From positions 62,001-126,000 of the forward strand of contig JAGVMA010000072.1 in assembly GCA_020054095.1 (NCBI GenBank): a DNA stretch of 64,000 nt. The letters are read 5' to 3'. The notes beneath the pieces were generated by a model. That model did not search any database, had not been told where the DNA came from, and was given only the letters and a program-made list of their open reading frames with translations. This DNA is from Bacteroidia bacterium (GTDB lineage: Bacteria > Bacteroidota > Bacteroidia > JADZBD01). A program made the translations under genes and the position numbers. How positions within the stretch are numbered: position 1 is the first letter of the stretch; each line of letters opens with the position of its first letter. Below, piece by piece: positions 34,048-43,122 of this stretch.

Positions 34048-35070
34048 ATGGGAATGTTTGACCTTTTTACACAAGAAATTGCGATTGACTTAGGAACAGC
34101 CAATACTATCATCATCCATAACGATAAGGTGGTGGTGGATGAACCCTCGATAGTTGCCGTTGATAGGCAAACCGGAAAAGTAATTGCAGTAGGAAAATTA
34201 GCTATGCAAATGCATGGCAAAACGCACGAAAACATAAAAACCATTCGTCCGCTTAAGGATGGCGTTATTGCCGATTTTGATGCTGCCGAGCACATGATAC
34301 GCGGAATGATCAAAATGATAAATCCTGGTAAACGTATTTTTCAGCCATCTCTAAAAATGGTTATTTGTATTCCATCGGGCATTACCGAAGTAGAAAAACG
34401 TGCCGTACGCGATAGCGCAGAACATGCCGGAGCAAAAGAAGTTTACCTCATACATGAACCAATGGCAGCAGCAATTGGTATTGGCATAGATGTGGAAGAG
34501 CCAATGGGCAATATGATTATTGATATAGGTGGCGGTACATCAGAAATTGCTGTAATTGCACTGGGCGGCATTGTTTGCGATAAATCAATTCGGATTGCGG
34601 GCGATGAGTTTACATCGAGCATTGAAGAATATATGCGCAGGCAACACAACATTTTAATAGGCGAGCGCACAGCCGAACGAATAAAAATTGAAGTGGGAGC
34701 GGCTTTGCCCGAAATTGATAATCCACCACCCGATTTTGCAGTGCATGGTCGCGACTTAATGACAGGCATCCCGAAAGAGATTTACGTTTCGTTCCAAGAA
34801 ATTGCACATGCACTTGATAAATCAATATCAAAAATTGAAGAAGCAATTTTAAATGCATTGGAAATGACTCCACCTGAACTCTCGGCAGATATTTACCGAA
34901 CAGGAATTTACTTGGCCGGTGGCGGTTCGTTACTGAGAGGGTTGGACAAGCGAATTTCGTTGAAAACAAAATTACCGGTTCACGTTGCTGAAGATCCGCT
35001 GCGTGCAGTTGCCCGCGGAACAGGCATTGCACTTAAAAATGTGCACCGCTTTCCGTTCCTTATTCGTTAG
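34048..35070 (+). CDS. mreB: Rod shape-determining protein MreB
   Basis: 340 residues from the ATG at 34048; a TTG at 34042 would add only two residues. A bacterial actin that organises lateral cell-wall synthesis beneath the inner membrane. The nucleotide-binding motifs are IAIDLGTANTII, IIDIGGGTSEIAVIAL and IYLAGGGSLLRGLD. The full set of mreC, mreD, mrdA and rodA follows in order, so this is the elongasome operon. Confidence 0.97.
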   Translation: MGMFDLFTQEIAIDLGTANTIIIHNDKVVVDEPSIVAVDRQTGKVIAVGKLAMQMHGKTHENIKTIRPLKDGVIADFDAAEHMIRGMIKMINPGKRIFQPSLKMVICIPSGITEVEKRAVRDSAEHAGAKEVYLIHEPMAAAIGIGIDVEEPMGNMIIDIGGGTSEIAVIALGGIVCDKSIRIAGDEFTSSIEEYMRRQHNILIGERTAERIKIEVGAALPEIDNPPPDFAVHGRDLMTGIPKEIYVSFQEIAHALDKSISKIEEAILNALEMTPPELSADIYRTGIYLAGGGSLLRGLDKRISLKTKLPVHVAEDPLRAVARGTGIALKNVHRFPFLIR

Positions 35071-35112
35071 TTATTTTAATTACAGTACTGCTCTTTCTGC
35101 TAAAGCAAACAC

Positions 35113-35964
35113 ATGCGAAAACTTGTTTTATTTGTCTATAAAAATCATTTGTTATTCCTGTTTTTGTTTTTGCAATCGGTATCGGTTTTATTGCTGATAC
35201 AAAACAATAATTATCAGCGTACAAGTTTTATTAGTTCATCAAATGCTATTTCCGGAAATGCTTTAGCGGCCTATACCAATATTACATCCTACCTCGATTT
35301 GCGTGCTACCAACGAAGTAATAGCAACCGAAAATGCTGATTTAAGAAATCGGCTAAAATCATCTTTCACTAATTACACATCAAAAAACACTGTTGTTTCC
35401 GATTCGGTTTACAAGCAGCAATACATTTATATAACTGCAAAAGTGGTGAACAACAGTGTTACACGCAGAAATAATTACCTCACACTTAACCGCGGTGCAT
35501 TGCAAGGAGTAAAACCGCAAATGGCGGTGATTAGCAGCACAGGAGTAATTGGTATTGTTAAAAATGTATCGGATAATTTTTGCACAGTTATGTCGGTACT
35601 TCACGGCAATGTGAAAGTGCCCGTAATGATAAAACGCTATGGCGAAAATGCAATTTTAAACTGGGAAGGTACTGATTTCAAAACCGGAAATGTGCCAAAC
35701 GTGCCATCTCATTTAAAACTCATAAAAGGTGATACACTTGTAACCAGTGCATATTCCTCTATTTTTCCGCAGGGCATTATGGTAGGCACTATTAATGATA
35801 TTGCGGTGGTGCAAGGAAATACATTTAATAATTTGAAAATTAATTTTTCTACCGATTTCAGAAAAGTGGCTTACGTATATATTGTAAATAATTTATTAAA
35901 AGATGAGCAGCAATCGCTTGAAGATAAAACTCAAGAGGAGGATGCTGCAGCCAATCAAAAATGA
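35113..35964 (+). CDS. mreC: Cell shape-determining protein MreC
   Basis: 283 residues. An N-terminal basic stretch and one membrane helix (about 10-30) are followed by a coiled-coil region (ITSYLDLRATNEVIATENADLRNRL, about 58-82) and two beta-barrel-like domains (KVVNNSVTRRNNYLTLNRGALQGVKPQMAVISSTGVIGIV). It links MreB to PBP2 in the periplasm. The C-terminus (EDKTQEEDAAANQK) is an acidic tail. The stop overlaps the mreD start by 4 bases. Confidence 0.94.
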   Translation: MRKLVLFVYKNHLLFLFLFLQSVSVLLLIQNNNYQRTSFISSSNAISGNALAAYTNITSYLDLRATNEVIATENADLRNRLKSSFTNYTSKNTVVSDSVYKQQYIYITAKVVNNSVTRRNNYLTLNRGALQGVKPQMAVISSTGVIGIVKNVSDNFCTVMSVLHGNVKVPVMIKRYGENAILNWEGTDFKTGNVPNVPSHLKLIKGDTLVTSAYSSIFPQGIMVGTINDIAVVQGNTFNNLKINFSTDFRKVAYVYIVNNLLKDEQQSLEDKTQEEDAAANQK

Positions 35965-36482
35965 TAACGAACATTAGTCAAAATATAATTCGTTTTTTCG
36001 GGCTACTGCTGGTGCAAATTTTTTTGCTGAATAATATTCAGCTTAACGGCTACTTAAATCCTTACCTCTATATCCTGTTCATCATCATGCTTCCGTTTGA
36101 TATTCCGGCATGGCTGCTGTTACTTGCCGGTTTTATTTATGGATTAATCGTTGATATGTTTGCAGACACAATGGGAATGCACGCAAGCGCCACTGTTTTT
36201 TTGTGTTATGCGCGCATAGGTGTGCTCGGCTTTATCGCACCTCGTGAGGGTTACGACTCATCGCACCAACCTACTTTTACTAACATGGGTTTTAGGTGGT
36301 TTTTAATTTACAGTGGCTTTTTAGTTTTTGTTCATCACCTGCTTTTGTTTTTTTTAGAAGCATTTAGTTTCAACAATTTTATGTTTACTTTTTTAAAGGT
36401 AGTTTTTAGCAGTGCATTTACTCTTACACTTATTTTTATAACCCAAATGCTTTTTAAACCAGCCGACAAGGCATTAAGATGA
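35961..36482 (+). CDS. mreD: Rod shape-determining membrane protein MreD
   Basis: 173 residues, almost wholly hydrophobic, with about five membrane helices. Includes LNGYLNPYLYILFIIMLPFDIPAWLLLLAGFIYGLIVDMF, matching the MreD family. Its identity is also fixed by position, between mreC and mrdA with 4-base ATGA overlaps on both sides. Confidence 0.9.
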   Translation: MITNISQNIIRFFGLLLVQIFLLNNIQLNGYLNPYLYILFIIMLPFDIPAWLLLLAGFIYGLIVDMFADTMGMHASATVFLCYARIGVLGFIAPREGYDSSHQPTFTNMGFRWFLIYSGFLVFVHHLLLFFLEAFSFNNFMFTFLKVVFSSAFTLTLIFITQMLFKPADKALR

Positions 36483-38308
36483 ACAGCGCCAACACCGACC
36501 GCAAATATATTTTCGGGGCAATAGTTATTGTGGTAGTTTTAATTTTTGCAGCGCGACTTTTTTACATTCAAATTATTGACGAGAGTTATAAAGTAACGGC
36601 AGATAACCAAGCATTTCGATACGTTACAGATTATCCGGCACGCGGAAATATTTTCGACCGCAATGGCAAACGACTAGTTTACAACCAAGCTGCATTTGAT
36701 TTAATGATAATACCTCGCCAAGTAAAACCATTTGATACACTTGCACTATGTAAATTATTAGAAATAGAAAAAGAAGATTTAATAAAGCGATTGCAAAAAG
36801 CCAGAAAAGAGTCGGTTTACAAACCATCCATTTTTGAGAAAGAATTATCAGTAGAAACTGCCGGACATATTCAAGAGCAACTGTATTTGTACACTGGTTT
36901 TTATATGCAATCGCGCACACTGAGAAAATATCCCATGAGCATAGCAGCGCATTTGCTGGGCTATGTGGGCGAAGCACCGCCCGAATTAGTTGATACAAGT
37001 TCGTATTACCGCATGGGCGATTACATTGGCATAAGCGGAATTGAAAAATCGTATGAAAAAGATTTACGTGGTGTACGCGGAACAAAAATAATAATGGTGG
37101 ATGTGCACAACCGTGAAAAAGGCAGTTACATGAATGGCACATTTGACACTGCTGCAATTGCCGGAAAAGATATTTACACCACGCTTGATTTAGATATGCA
37201 AATGTATGCCGAGCAGTTGCTCAAAAATAAAATAGGAAGCATTGTTGCCATTGAACCTCAAACTGGCGAAATATTAATTTTAGCATCAAGCCCCAGCTAC
37301 GATCCTAATTTATTAGTTGGCAGCATTCGCTCTAAAAATTATAATGTACTCTTGCGCGATACACTAAACCCATTGTTTAACCGTGCTATGATGGCGTCCT
37401 ATCCGCCCGGCTCCACATTTAAAATTGCACAAGCATTGGTTGCTCAGCAAGAAGGAATTTTAAATTCCGAATCGAGATTGCCCTGCAATTTTGTAGTGGC
37501 CGGTAAAAGCATTCATTGCCATCATCATGGTTCGCCTAATCTAAGTGAGTCCATTCAAAAATCGTGTAACCCTTATTATTGCCGAACTTTTATAAACATA
37601 ATAAACAAATACAAAAAAACAGAAGAAGGCTATTTGATTTGGAAAAAGCATATAAACAGCATGGGCTTTGGTGTTAAGCTGGGAGTAGATTTGCCAAATG
37701 AATTGCGTGGCAATGTTCCATCGGTAGAGTTTTATGATCGCTATCATGGCAAAGGCCGCTGGAAAGCTGCGTCAATTTATTCGCTCGGAATTGGCCAAGG
37801 TGAAATGGGTGTAACACCACTACAAATGGCAAGCTATTGTAGTTTACTTGCTAACAAAGGTTATTACATTATTCCGCACATTGCTAAAAAAATTGAAGGT
37901 GGCGATATTGACAAAAAATACAAAGAGAAAAAATATTCAAGCATTGAACCAAAATATTTTGATGTGGTGTATGACGCCATGTATCAAGTGGTGGAAGCCG
38001 GAACCGGAAGTGGCGGTAAAATCCCCGGAATTCCATTTTGCGGAAAAACAGGTACTGCACAAAACCCGCATGGCGAAGACCACTCCATATTTATATGTTT
38101 TGCGCCAAAAGACAATCCTAAAATTGCGCTTGCCATTTATGTAGAAAATGCCGGATTTGGCGCAACTTGGGCCGTGCCCATGGCAAGTTTATTAATTGAA
38201 AAATATTTAACCGGAAAAATAACTCGCACTGAAATGGAAAAGAAAATGATGGAAGGCGTGGTGATGCCGAAATATGTTCTTATCAAAAAAAATCCGTTAG
38301 CAGATTAG
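36479..38308 (+). CDS. mrdA: Penicillin-binding protein 2, peptidoglycan transpeptidase of elongation
   Basis: 609 residues. A membrane anchor (12-30), then the class B PBP dimerisation domain (YPARGNIFDRNGKRLVYNQ ... LLGYVGEAP), then the transpeptidase domain. Active-site motifs are STFK (S312, K315), SCN (362-364) and KTG (523-525, CGKTGTAQNPHGEDH). It cross-links glycan strands made by RodA at the lateral wall. It is shorter by about 20-30 residues than E. coli PBP2. Overlaps mreD by 4 bases; rodA follows after 3 bp. Confidence 0.96.
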   Translation: MNSANTDRKYIFGAIVIVVVLIFAARLFYIQIIDESYKVTADNQAFRYVTDYPARGNIFDRNGKRLVYNQAAFDLMIIPRQVKPFDTLALCKLLEIEKEDLIKRLQKARKESVYKPSIFEKELSVETAGHIQEQLYLYTGFYMQSRTLRKYPMSIAAHLLGYVGEAPPELVDTSSYYRMGDYIGISGIEKSYEKDLRGVRGTKIIMVDVHNREKGSYMNGTFDTAAIAGKDIYTTLDLDMQMYAEQLLKNKIGSIVAIEPQTGEILILASSPSYDPNLLVGSIRSKNYNVLLRDTLNPLFNRAMMASYPPGSTFKIAQALVAQQEGILNSESRLPCNFVVAGKSIHCHHHGSPNLSESIQKSCNPYYCRTFINIINKYKKTEEGYLIWKKHINSMGFGVKLGVDLPNELRGNVPSVEFYDRYHGKGRWKAASIYSLGIGQGEMGVTPLQMASYCSLLANKGYYIIPHIAKKIEGGDIDKKYKEKKYSSIEPKYFDVVYDAMYQVVEAGTGSGGKIPGIPFCGKTGTAQNPHGEDHSIFICFAPKDNPKIALAIYVENAGFGATWAVPMASLLIEKYLTGKITRTEMEKKMMEGVVMPKYVLIKKNPLAD

Positions 38309-38311
38309 TAA

Positions 38312-39583
38312 ATGGCAAGCAGACAAGAAAATATTTTCAGAGATATTGATTGGATAACGGTAGGCATTTACTTACTAATGATTGTTTTGGGTTGGCTTAA
38401 TATCTATTCGGCTGTGTATAACGAAGAACACAATAAAATTTTTGACACCACACAGCAATACGGAAATCAAATGATATTTATTGGCCTCGCTATTTTGGTT
38501 GCTGTGGTTGTGCTCTTCACCGACTCTAATTTATTTACCACATTCGCATTTCCGATGTATGTATTTATAATGCTTGCTTGTGTTGCCGTAATTTTTTTCG
38601 GTACCGAAATTTCAGGCAGTAAATCGTGGTTCAGGATTGGCAACTTTGGCTTGCAGCCGGCCGAGTTTGGCAAATTTGCCACCTGCCTTGCCCTTGCCAA
38701 ATACCTAAGCACACTCAATATACGCATGACCGATTTTAGCACCAAGTTCACAAGTGCAATTATTATTGGACTACCATTCGTCATTATCATCTTGGAAAAA
38801 GAAACCGGCTCGGCATTGGTTTATGCTTCGCTTATTTTTGTAATGTATCGCGAAGGGCTTTCGGGTAATTTTCTGTGGTTAGGGTTCACAGCAGTACTAC
38901 TAATGGTGCTGGCACTCATCATTGATAAAATAATTTTACTGATTGTGCTCGGCAGCATTGCAGTTTTGTTTTTCTTAATCATTCGTAAAACACGAAAAAA
39001 CATATTCATCATTTTAACTTCGCTGCTACTTTCATCCTCGCTTGTATTTGGCTCTAACTATGCGTTTAAAAACTTAGCTCCACACCAGCAAACGAGAATA
39101 AAAGTTTTATTGGGCTTAGAATTATCGCCCGAAGCAAAAAAGAAAGAGGGATACAATGTGTATCAAAGCATGGTTGCAATTGGCTCGGGCGGATTTTCGG
39201 GCAAAGGATATTTACAGGGAACTCAAACAAAATTTAAATACGTGCCCGAGCAAAGCACCGATTTTATATTTTGTACCGTAGGCGAAGAATGGGGCTTTAT
39301 CGGAAGCAGCTTTGTACTTCTGCTGTTTACAACACTTATCCTTCGCATTATTTTTATTGCTGAACGGCAACGCAGTATTTTCTCGAGAATTTACGGCTAT
39401 GGTGTGGCATCTATTTTGTTTTTTCATTTGCTCGTAAATGTTGGCATGACTATTGGATTATTACCAGTAATCGGGATTCCATTACCATTTTTTAGTTATG
39501 GTGGCTCGTCATTAATTGCGTTCACCATATTGCTGTTTATTTTTATCCGATTAGACGCCAATCGCTTACTAGTTTTGCGATAG
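38312..39583 (+). CDS. rodA: Rod shape-determining protein RodA (SEDS glycosyltransferase)
   Basis: 423 residues with about ten membrane helices. SEDS family peptidoglycan polymerase, working with PBP2. Conserved segments are GSKSWFRIGNFGLQPAEFGKFATCLALAKYL, with the catalytic Glu-containing loop KYVPEQSTDFIFCTVGEEWGF, and the C-terminal GLLPVIGIPLPFFSYGGSSL. It is the last gene of the purH-mreBCD-mrdA-rodA run. About 110 bp separate it from the DUF1573 genes, with no clear terminator. Confidence 0.96.
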   Translation: MASRQENIFRDIDWITVGIYLLMIVLGWLNIYSAVYNEEHNKIFDTTQQYGNQMIFIGLAILVAVVVLFTDSNLFTTFAFPMYVFIMLACVAVIFFGTEISGSKSWFRIGNFGLQPAEFGKFATCLALAKYLSTLNIRMTDFSTKFTSAIIIGLPFVIIILEKETGSALVYASLIFVMYREGLSGNFLWLGFTAVLLMVLALIIDKIILLIVLGSIAVLFFLIIRKTRKNIFIILTSLLLSSSLVFGSNYAFKNLAPHQQTRIKVLLGLELSPEAKKKEGYNVYQSMVAIGSGGFSGKGYLQGTQTKFKYVPEQSTDFIFCTVGEEWGFIGSSFVLLLFTTLILRIIFIAERQRSIFSRIYGYGVASILFFHLLVNVGMTIGLLPVIGIPLPFFSYGGSSLIAFTILLFIFIRLDANRLLVLR

Positions 39584-39690
39584 CTGCTCTAATTGCTATT
39601 TATGGCACGATTTTAGCTACATTATTTATTGTAAATTTTTGCTGTTAAATAAAAAAACAGTTTAATTTGTGTAACAATAAAATTATTATC

Positions 39691-40161
39691 ATGAAAAAAG
39701 TACTACTGTCTATTTGCTTATTGATAGCCGCTACTGCTATCACAAATGCGCAAGAAACAACAACTCCTGCGCCCACTCCACCTAACCCTAATGCACCTGA
39801 AATTTCGTTTGAAACCGAAACGCATGATTTTGGCAAACTTGCCAAAGGCGCACCTTGTGAGTTTGAGTTTAAATTCACTAATACCGGAAAAGAGCCATTA
39901 ATCATCACTAACTGCTCAGCAACCTGCGGATGCACAGTTCCTAACTGGCCAAAAGAACCTATTATGCCCGGCAAAACAGGCGTTATAAAAGTAAAATATG
40001 ATAGCAACCGTGTAGGCGCATTCCAAAAAGATGTAACGGTTACATCAAATGGGAAAACGTCATCTAAAAAAGTTACTATCAAAGGCACAATTGACGCACC
40101 ACCAAAAGAAGAACAATTCCCTGGAAATAATACAGGCAATGGTGCTCCGGTTCAAAAATAA
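39691..40161 (+). CDS. DUF1573 periplasmic or surface protein, copy 1
   Basis: 156 residues from the ATG at 39691, chosen because MKKVLLSICLLIAATAITNAQ is a clean signal peptide; an earlier in-frame GTG would add eight polar residues. The single Ig-like DUF1573 domain has the family hallmarks FETETHDFGKLAKG, EFKFTNTGKEPLIITNCSATCGCTVP and TSSKKVTIKGTI. Function is unknown. It is the first of three tandem paralogues. A TTAATTTG sequence (39662-39669) with a TTTG 20 bases upstream is a weak promoter candidate. Confidence 0.9.
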   Translation: MKKVLLSICLLIAATAITNAQETTTPAPTPPNPNAPEISFETETHDFGKLAKGAPCEFEFKFTNTGKEPLIITNCSATCGCTVPNWPKEPIMPGKTGVIKVKYDSNRVGAFQKDVTVTSNGKTSSKKVTIKGTIDAPPKEEQFPGNNTGNGAPVQK

Positions 40162-40205
40162 AACCAACCTATAAATCTGATATCTGTTAATCTAAAACCC
40201 AATCA

Positions 40206-40655
40206 ATGAAAAAAATCATCTTAACTATGGCAGTAGCTCTTACTTCTGTATTAGCCGTAAATGCTCAAACTCCTTCTCCATCCGGTACCAGCGATAATCC
40301 TAATGCTCCTGAAATTACTTTTGAGTCGGAAGTGATTGACTATGGAACAATTGACTATAATGCTAATGGCGATAGAGAATTTAAATTTAAAAACACAGGC
40401 AAAGAACCATTAATTATACAAAGTGCAACCGGATCTTGCGGATGTACTGTACCTACGGCACCTAAAGATCCAATTCCTCCGGGAGGCACCGCAGTTGTTA
40501 AAGTACACTACGATACAAAACGAGTTGGCAGCTTTGAAAAACAAGTTACCATTGTATCGAACGGAAAAGTACCTACTAAAATTTTAAAAATTAAAGGAAC
40601 AGTAAAACCTGATCCTAATACACAACAAAACAACAATACCGTTCAACCTAAATAG
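40206..40655 (+). CDS. DUF1573 periplasmic or surface protein, copy 2
   Basis: 149 residues. Signal peptide MKKIILTMAVALTSVLAVNAQ, then the same Ig-like domain (FESEVIDYGTIDYN, EFKFKNTGKEPLIIQSATGSCGCTVP, KVPTKILKIKGTV) and a short polar tail. Closely related to copy 1 in sequence and length, and clearly a tandem duplicate. It ends with TAG, showing that TAG is a normal stop here. 44 bp after copy 1, 2 bp before copy 3. Confidence 0.9.
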   Translation: MKKIILTMAVALTSVLAVNAQTPSPSGTSDNPNAPEITFESEVIDYGTIDYNANGDREFKFKNTGKEPLIIQSATGSCGCTVPTAPKDPIPPGGTAVVKVHYDTKRVGSFEKQVTIVSNGKVPTKILKIKGTVKPDPNTQQNNNTVQPK

Positions 40656-40657
40656 AA

Positions 40658-41047
40658 ATGGGTAAAAACATATTAACGGCTATCGCGCTAATCATTTGCT
40701 CGGTAGCCGTTTCTTTTTCGCAAAATAAACCGGGTGCTCATTTAAAATTTGATGACACCAAAAAGAATGGTGGCTTCCTTAAAGAAGGCACACCATTGGT
40801 TTTAGAATATAAATTTACTAACACCGGCACCGAGCCCATTATTATTACCGATGCAAAAGCCGCCTGCACTTGCACAACCATCGATTTTCCTAAACAACCA
40901 ATTAAGCCGGGCGAAAAAGGAGTGATTAAAGTAACATTTGATACAAAAGGGAAAATGGACCGACAAGACCGCACGGTTGAACTATTTTCAAATGCAGCGG
41001 GTGCACCGCACCAACTCAGATTTAAATGCGTGGTGCTTAAAAAATAA
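40658..41047 (+). CDS. DUF1573 periplasmic or surface protein, copy 3
   Basis: 129 residues. Signal peptide of MGKNILTAIALIICSVAVSFSQ type, then a diverged DUF1573 domain (HLKFDDTKKNGGFLKEGTPLVLEYKFTNTGTEPIIITDAKAACTCTTIDFP). The middle motif is CTCT where copies 1 and 2 have CGCT. Ends in CVVLKK. Two base pairs after copy 2, so co-transcribed. More diverged than the first two copies. Confidence 0.88.
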   Translation: MGKNILTAIALIICSVAVSFSQNKPGAHLKFDDTKKNGGFLKEGTPLVLEYKFTNTGTEPIIITDAKAACTCTTIDFPKQPIKPGEKGVIKVTFDTKGKMDRQDRTVELFSNAAGAPHQLRFKCVVLKK

Positions 41048-41098
41048 ACTTACACTATTAATTATTTTTTCTGAAATTAGCGTTCCTAAAAAAACAGT

Positions 41099-42319
41099 AT
41101 GCCTAAAATTTCATTAAAAGCGGCTAACATGCCGCAATCGCCAATAAGAAAACTTGTTCCGTTTGCCGAAAAAGCAAAGAAAGATGGTAAAAAAGTTTAC
41201 CACTTAAATATTGGGCAACCCGATATTGAAACGCCTGAAACTCTGCTTAATGCAATAAAAAACTTTGCACCTAAAGTAGTTGAGTACAGCCACAGCGCTG
41301 GTATTGAAAGCTATCGCAAAAAATTAGTAACCTATTACAACCGCTATAACATTGCGCTTGATTATAGCAATATAATGATTACAACAGGTGGCTCAGAAGC
41401 TATTGAAATTGCTATGATGACTTGCCTGAATGAAGGAGATGAAGTAATTATTCCTGAGCCATTTTATGCTAACTACAATGGATTTTCAACTCAGGCAAAT
41501 GTGGTTGTTAAACCCATTCGCTCTTATATTGAAACTGGCTTTGCGCTACCTCCTATTACTGAGTTTGAAAAATTAATTAGTTCAAAAACAAAAGCAATAA
41601 TGATTTGTAATCCGGGAAACCCAACGGGTTATCTGTATTCAAGAGAAGAACTAAATTCATTAAAAGAAATTGTAAAAAAACACGATTTATTTTTGTTCTC
41701 AGATGAAGTGTATCGCGAATTTTGCTATGATGGCAAAGAGTATATATCAGTAATGCATTTAGACGGAATTGAAAATAATGTAGTAATGCTCGATTCCGTT
41801 TCTAAACGCTACAGCGCATGTGGTGCACGCATAGGCGCAATGATTTCTAAAAACAAAGAAGTGATGGAAGCTGCATTAAAATTTGGTCAAGCCCGATTAA
41901 GCCCACCCACATTCGGGCAAGTGGCATCTGAAGCAGCTATTGATACACCCGATAGCTATTTCGAAAAAGTGAAAACTGAATATGTAAGCCGGAGAGATTT
42001 TGTGGTAAAAGCGCTGAACGAAATGGATGGTGTATTTTGCACCAAACCGAGCGGTGCATTTTATTGTATTGCTCGTTTGCCAATTGATAATGCCGATAAA
42101 TTTTGTCAATGGCTATTAGAGGAATTTAATTTTAACAACCAAACTGTAATGCTTGCTCCGGCAACGGGGTTTTACTCAACTGCTAATGCCGGATTAAACG
42201 AAGTACGCTTGGCTTATGTTTTAAATTTAACCGATTTAAAAAATGCAATGCAAAGCCTAAGCGAAGCACTTAAAGTTTATCCGGGCAGAAAAGTAAAAGC
42301 AAAAGAAGCGGTTGCATGA
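41099..42319 (+). CDS. Class I PLP-dependent aminotransferase (aspartate aminotransferase-like)
   Basis: 406 residues, fold-type I aminotransferase. The PLP lysine is K236 in MLDSVSKRYSACGARIGAM. Substrate-anchor and cofactor segments are HLNIGQPDIETPE, TTGGSEAIEIAMM, CNPGNPTGYLYSREEL and DEVYREF. The group includes aspartate and broad-specificity enzymes, so the preferred amino acid is uncertain. Its stop overlaps the GH16 gene start by 4 bases, an unusual pairing. Confidence 0.93.
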   Translation: MPKISLKAANMPQSPIRKLVPFAEKAKKDGKKVYHLNIGQPDIETPETLLNAIKNFAPKVVEYSHSAGIESYRKKLVTYYNRYNIALDYSNIMITTGGSEAIEIAMMTCLNEGDEVIIPEPFYANYNGFSTQANVVVKPIRSYIETGFALPPITEFEKLISSKTKAIMICNPGNPTGYLYSREELNSLKEIVKKHDLFLFSDEVYREFCYDGKEYISVMHLDGIENNVVMLDSVSKRYSACGARIGAMISKNKEVMEAALKFGQARLSPPTFGQVASEAAIDTPDSYFEKVKTEYVSRRDFVVKALNEMDGVFCTKPSGAFYCIARLPIDNADKFCQWLLEEFNFNNQTVMLAPATGFYSTANAGLNEVRLAYVLNLTDLKNAMQSLSEALKVYPGRKVKAKEAVA

Positions 42320-43122
42320 ATTTGATAAGTAGGATTTTATTTTCACTACTTTTCCTTTCAACTTGTGCAAAAGCACAGCAGCTCATTTTGTTTGATGATT
42401 TTAATGACACTACTCTCAATAAAAAAATTTGGAAAACACACCCGCCATGGGGTAATATATATGCACATGGCGAACGCGATTTTTTTGGCCCGGACTCGAC
42501 TATAGAACTAAACAACAATTTACTCTACATGAAACTATTTCCACACATTGACTGTGTGGATGTATTATTCGGCAAACCAAGTAAACAGAAAATTGAATTT
42601 ATTACATCATCGCTCTTTTCTATTGACACTTTTGGATTTGGAACTTTTGAAATTAAATGCAAAGTGCCTTTTGGCACCAAGCCATCGTTATGGCTATATG
42701 GCGAGGGTTGCGAGGAAATTGATGTTTTCGAATTTATTGATCCATGTAATTATTCGCGTACGTATATGAACATACACAAGTGTACTTTTAAACGAAAAGA
42801 GAAGCATCACATGAAATCAAAATGGAAAAACGGAGTAGATTATTCTGCCGATTTTCACACTTATACTTTAATATGGACAGCAGAAAAAGCACAATGGCTA
42901 ATAGATGGAAAAATAATGCGAGAGTGTAACGCAAAGGGCGATAACGCATGTATTAAATATAAGTTGTTTAAAAGTCTTTACCCTAAAAATGGAATGCATG
43001 TGATAGTAACACTTGCCTCAAACGACCCTAAAGCGCCTTGCCAGCCAACCAATGGGGCAATAATGCTGGTAGATTACATAAAAGTTTGGAAAAGTGTACC
43101 CGAAGAATTAAAAAATAAATAG
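42316..43122 (+). CDS. Glycoside hydrolase family 16 protein
   Basis: 268 residues. A signal peptide ends CAKAQ. The GH16 jelly roll carries the catalytic signature EIDVFE (nucleophile E134, D136, acid/base E139), with HTYTLIWTAEKAQWLIDGKIMRE, the usual substrate-cleft strand, after it. GH16 enzymes cut beta-1,3 or beta-1,4 glucans and galactans; which one cannot be told. No T9SS domain is seen, so it is probably periplasmic or released otherwise. Its end abuts the converging namZ. Confidence 0.9.
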   Translation: MNLISRILFSLLFLSTCAKAQQLILFDDFNDTTLNKKIWKTHPPWGNIYAHGERDFFGPDSTIELNNNLLYMKLFPHIDCVDVLFGKPSKQKIEFITSSLFSIDTFGFGTFEIKCKVPFGTKPSLWLYGEGCEEIDVFEFIDPCNYSRTYMNIHKCTFKRKEKHHMKSKWKNGVDYSADFHTYTLIWTAEKAQWLIDGKIMRECNAKGDNACIKYKLFKSLYPKNGMHVIVTLASNDPKAPCQPTNGAIMLVDYIKVWKSVPEELKNK

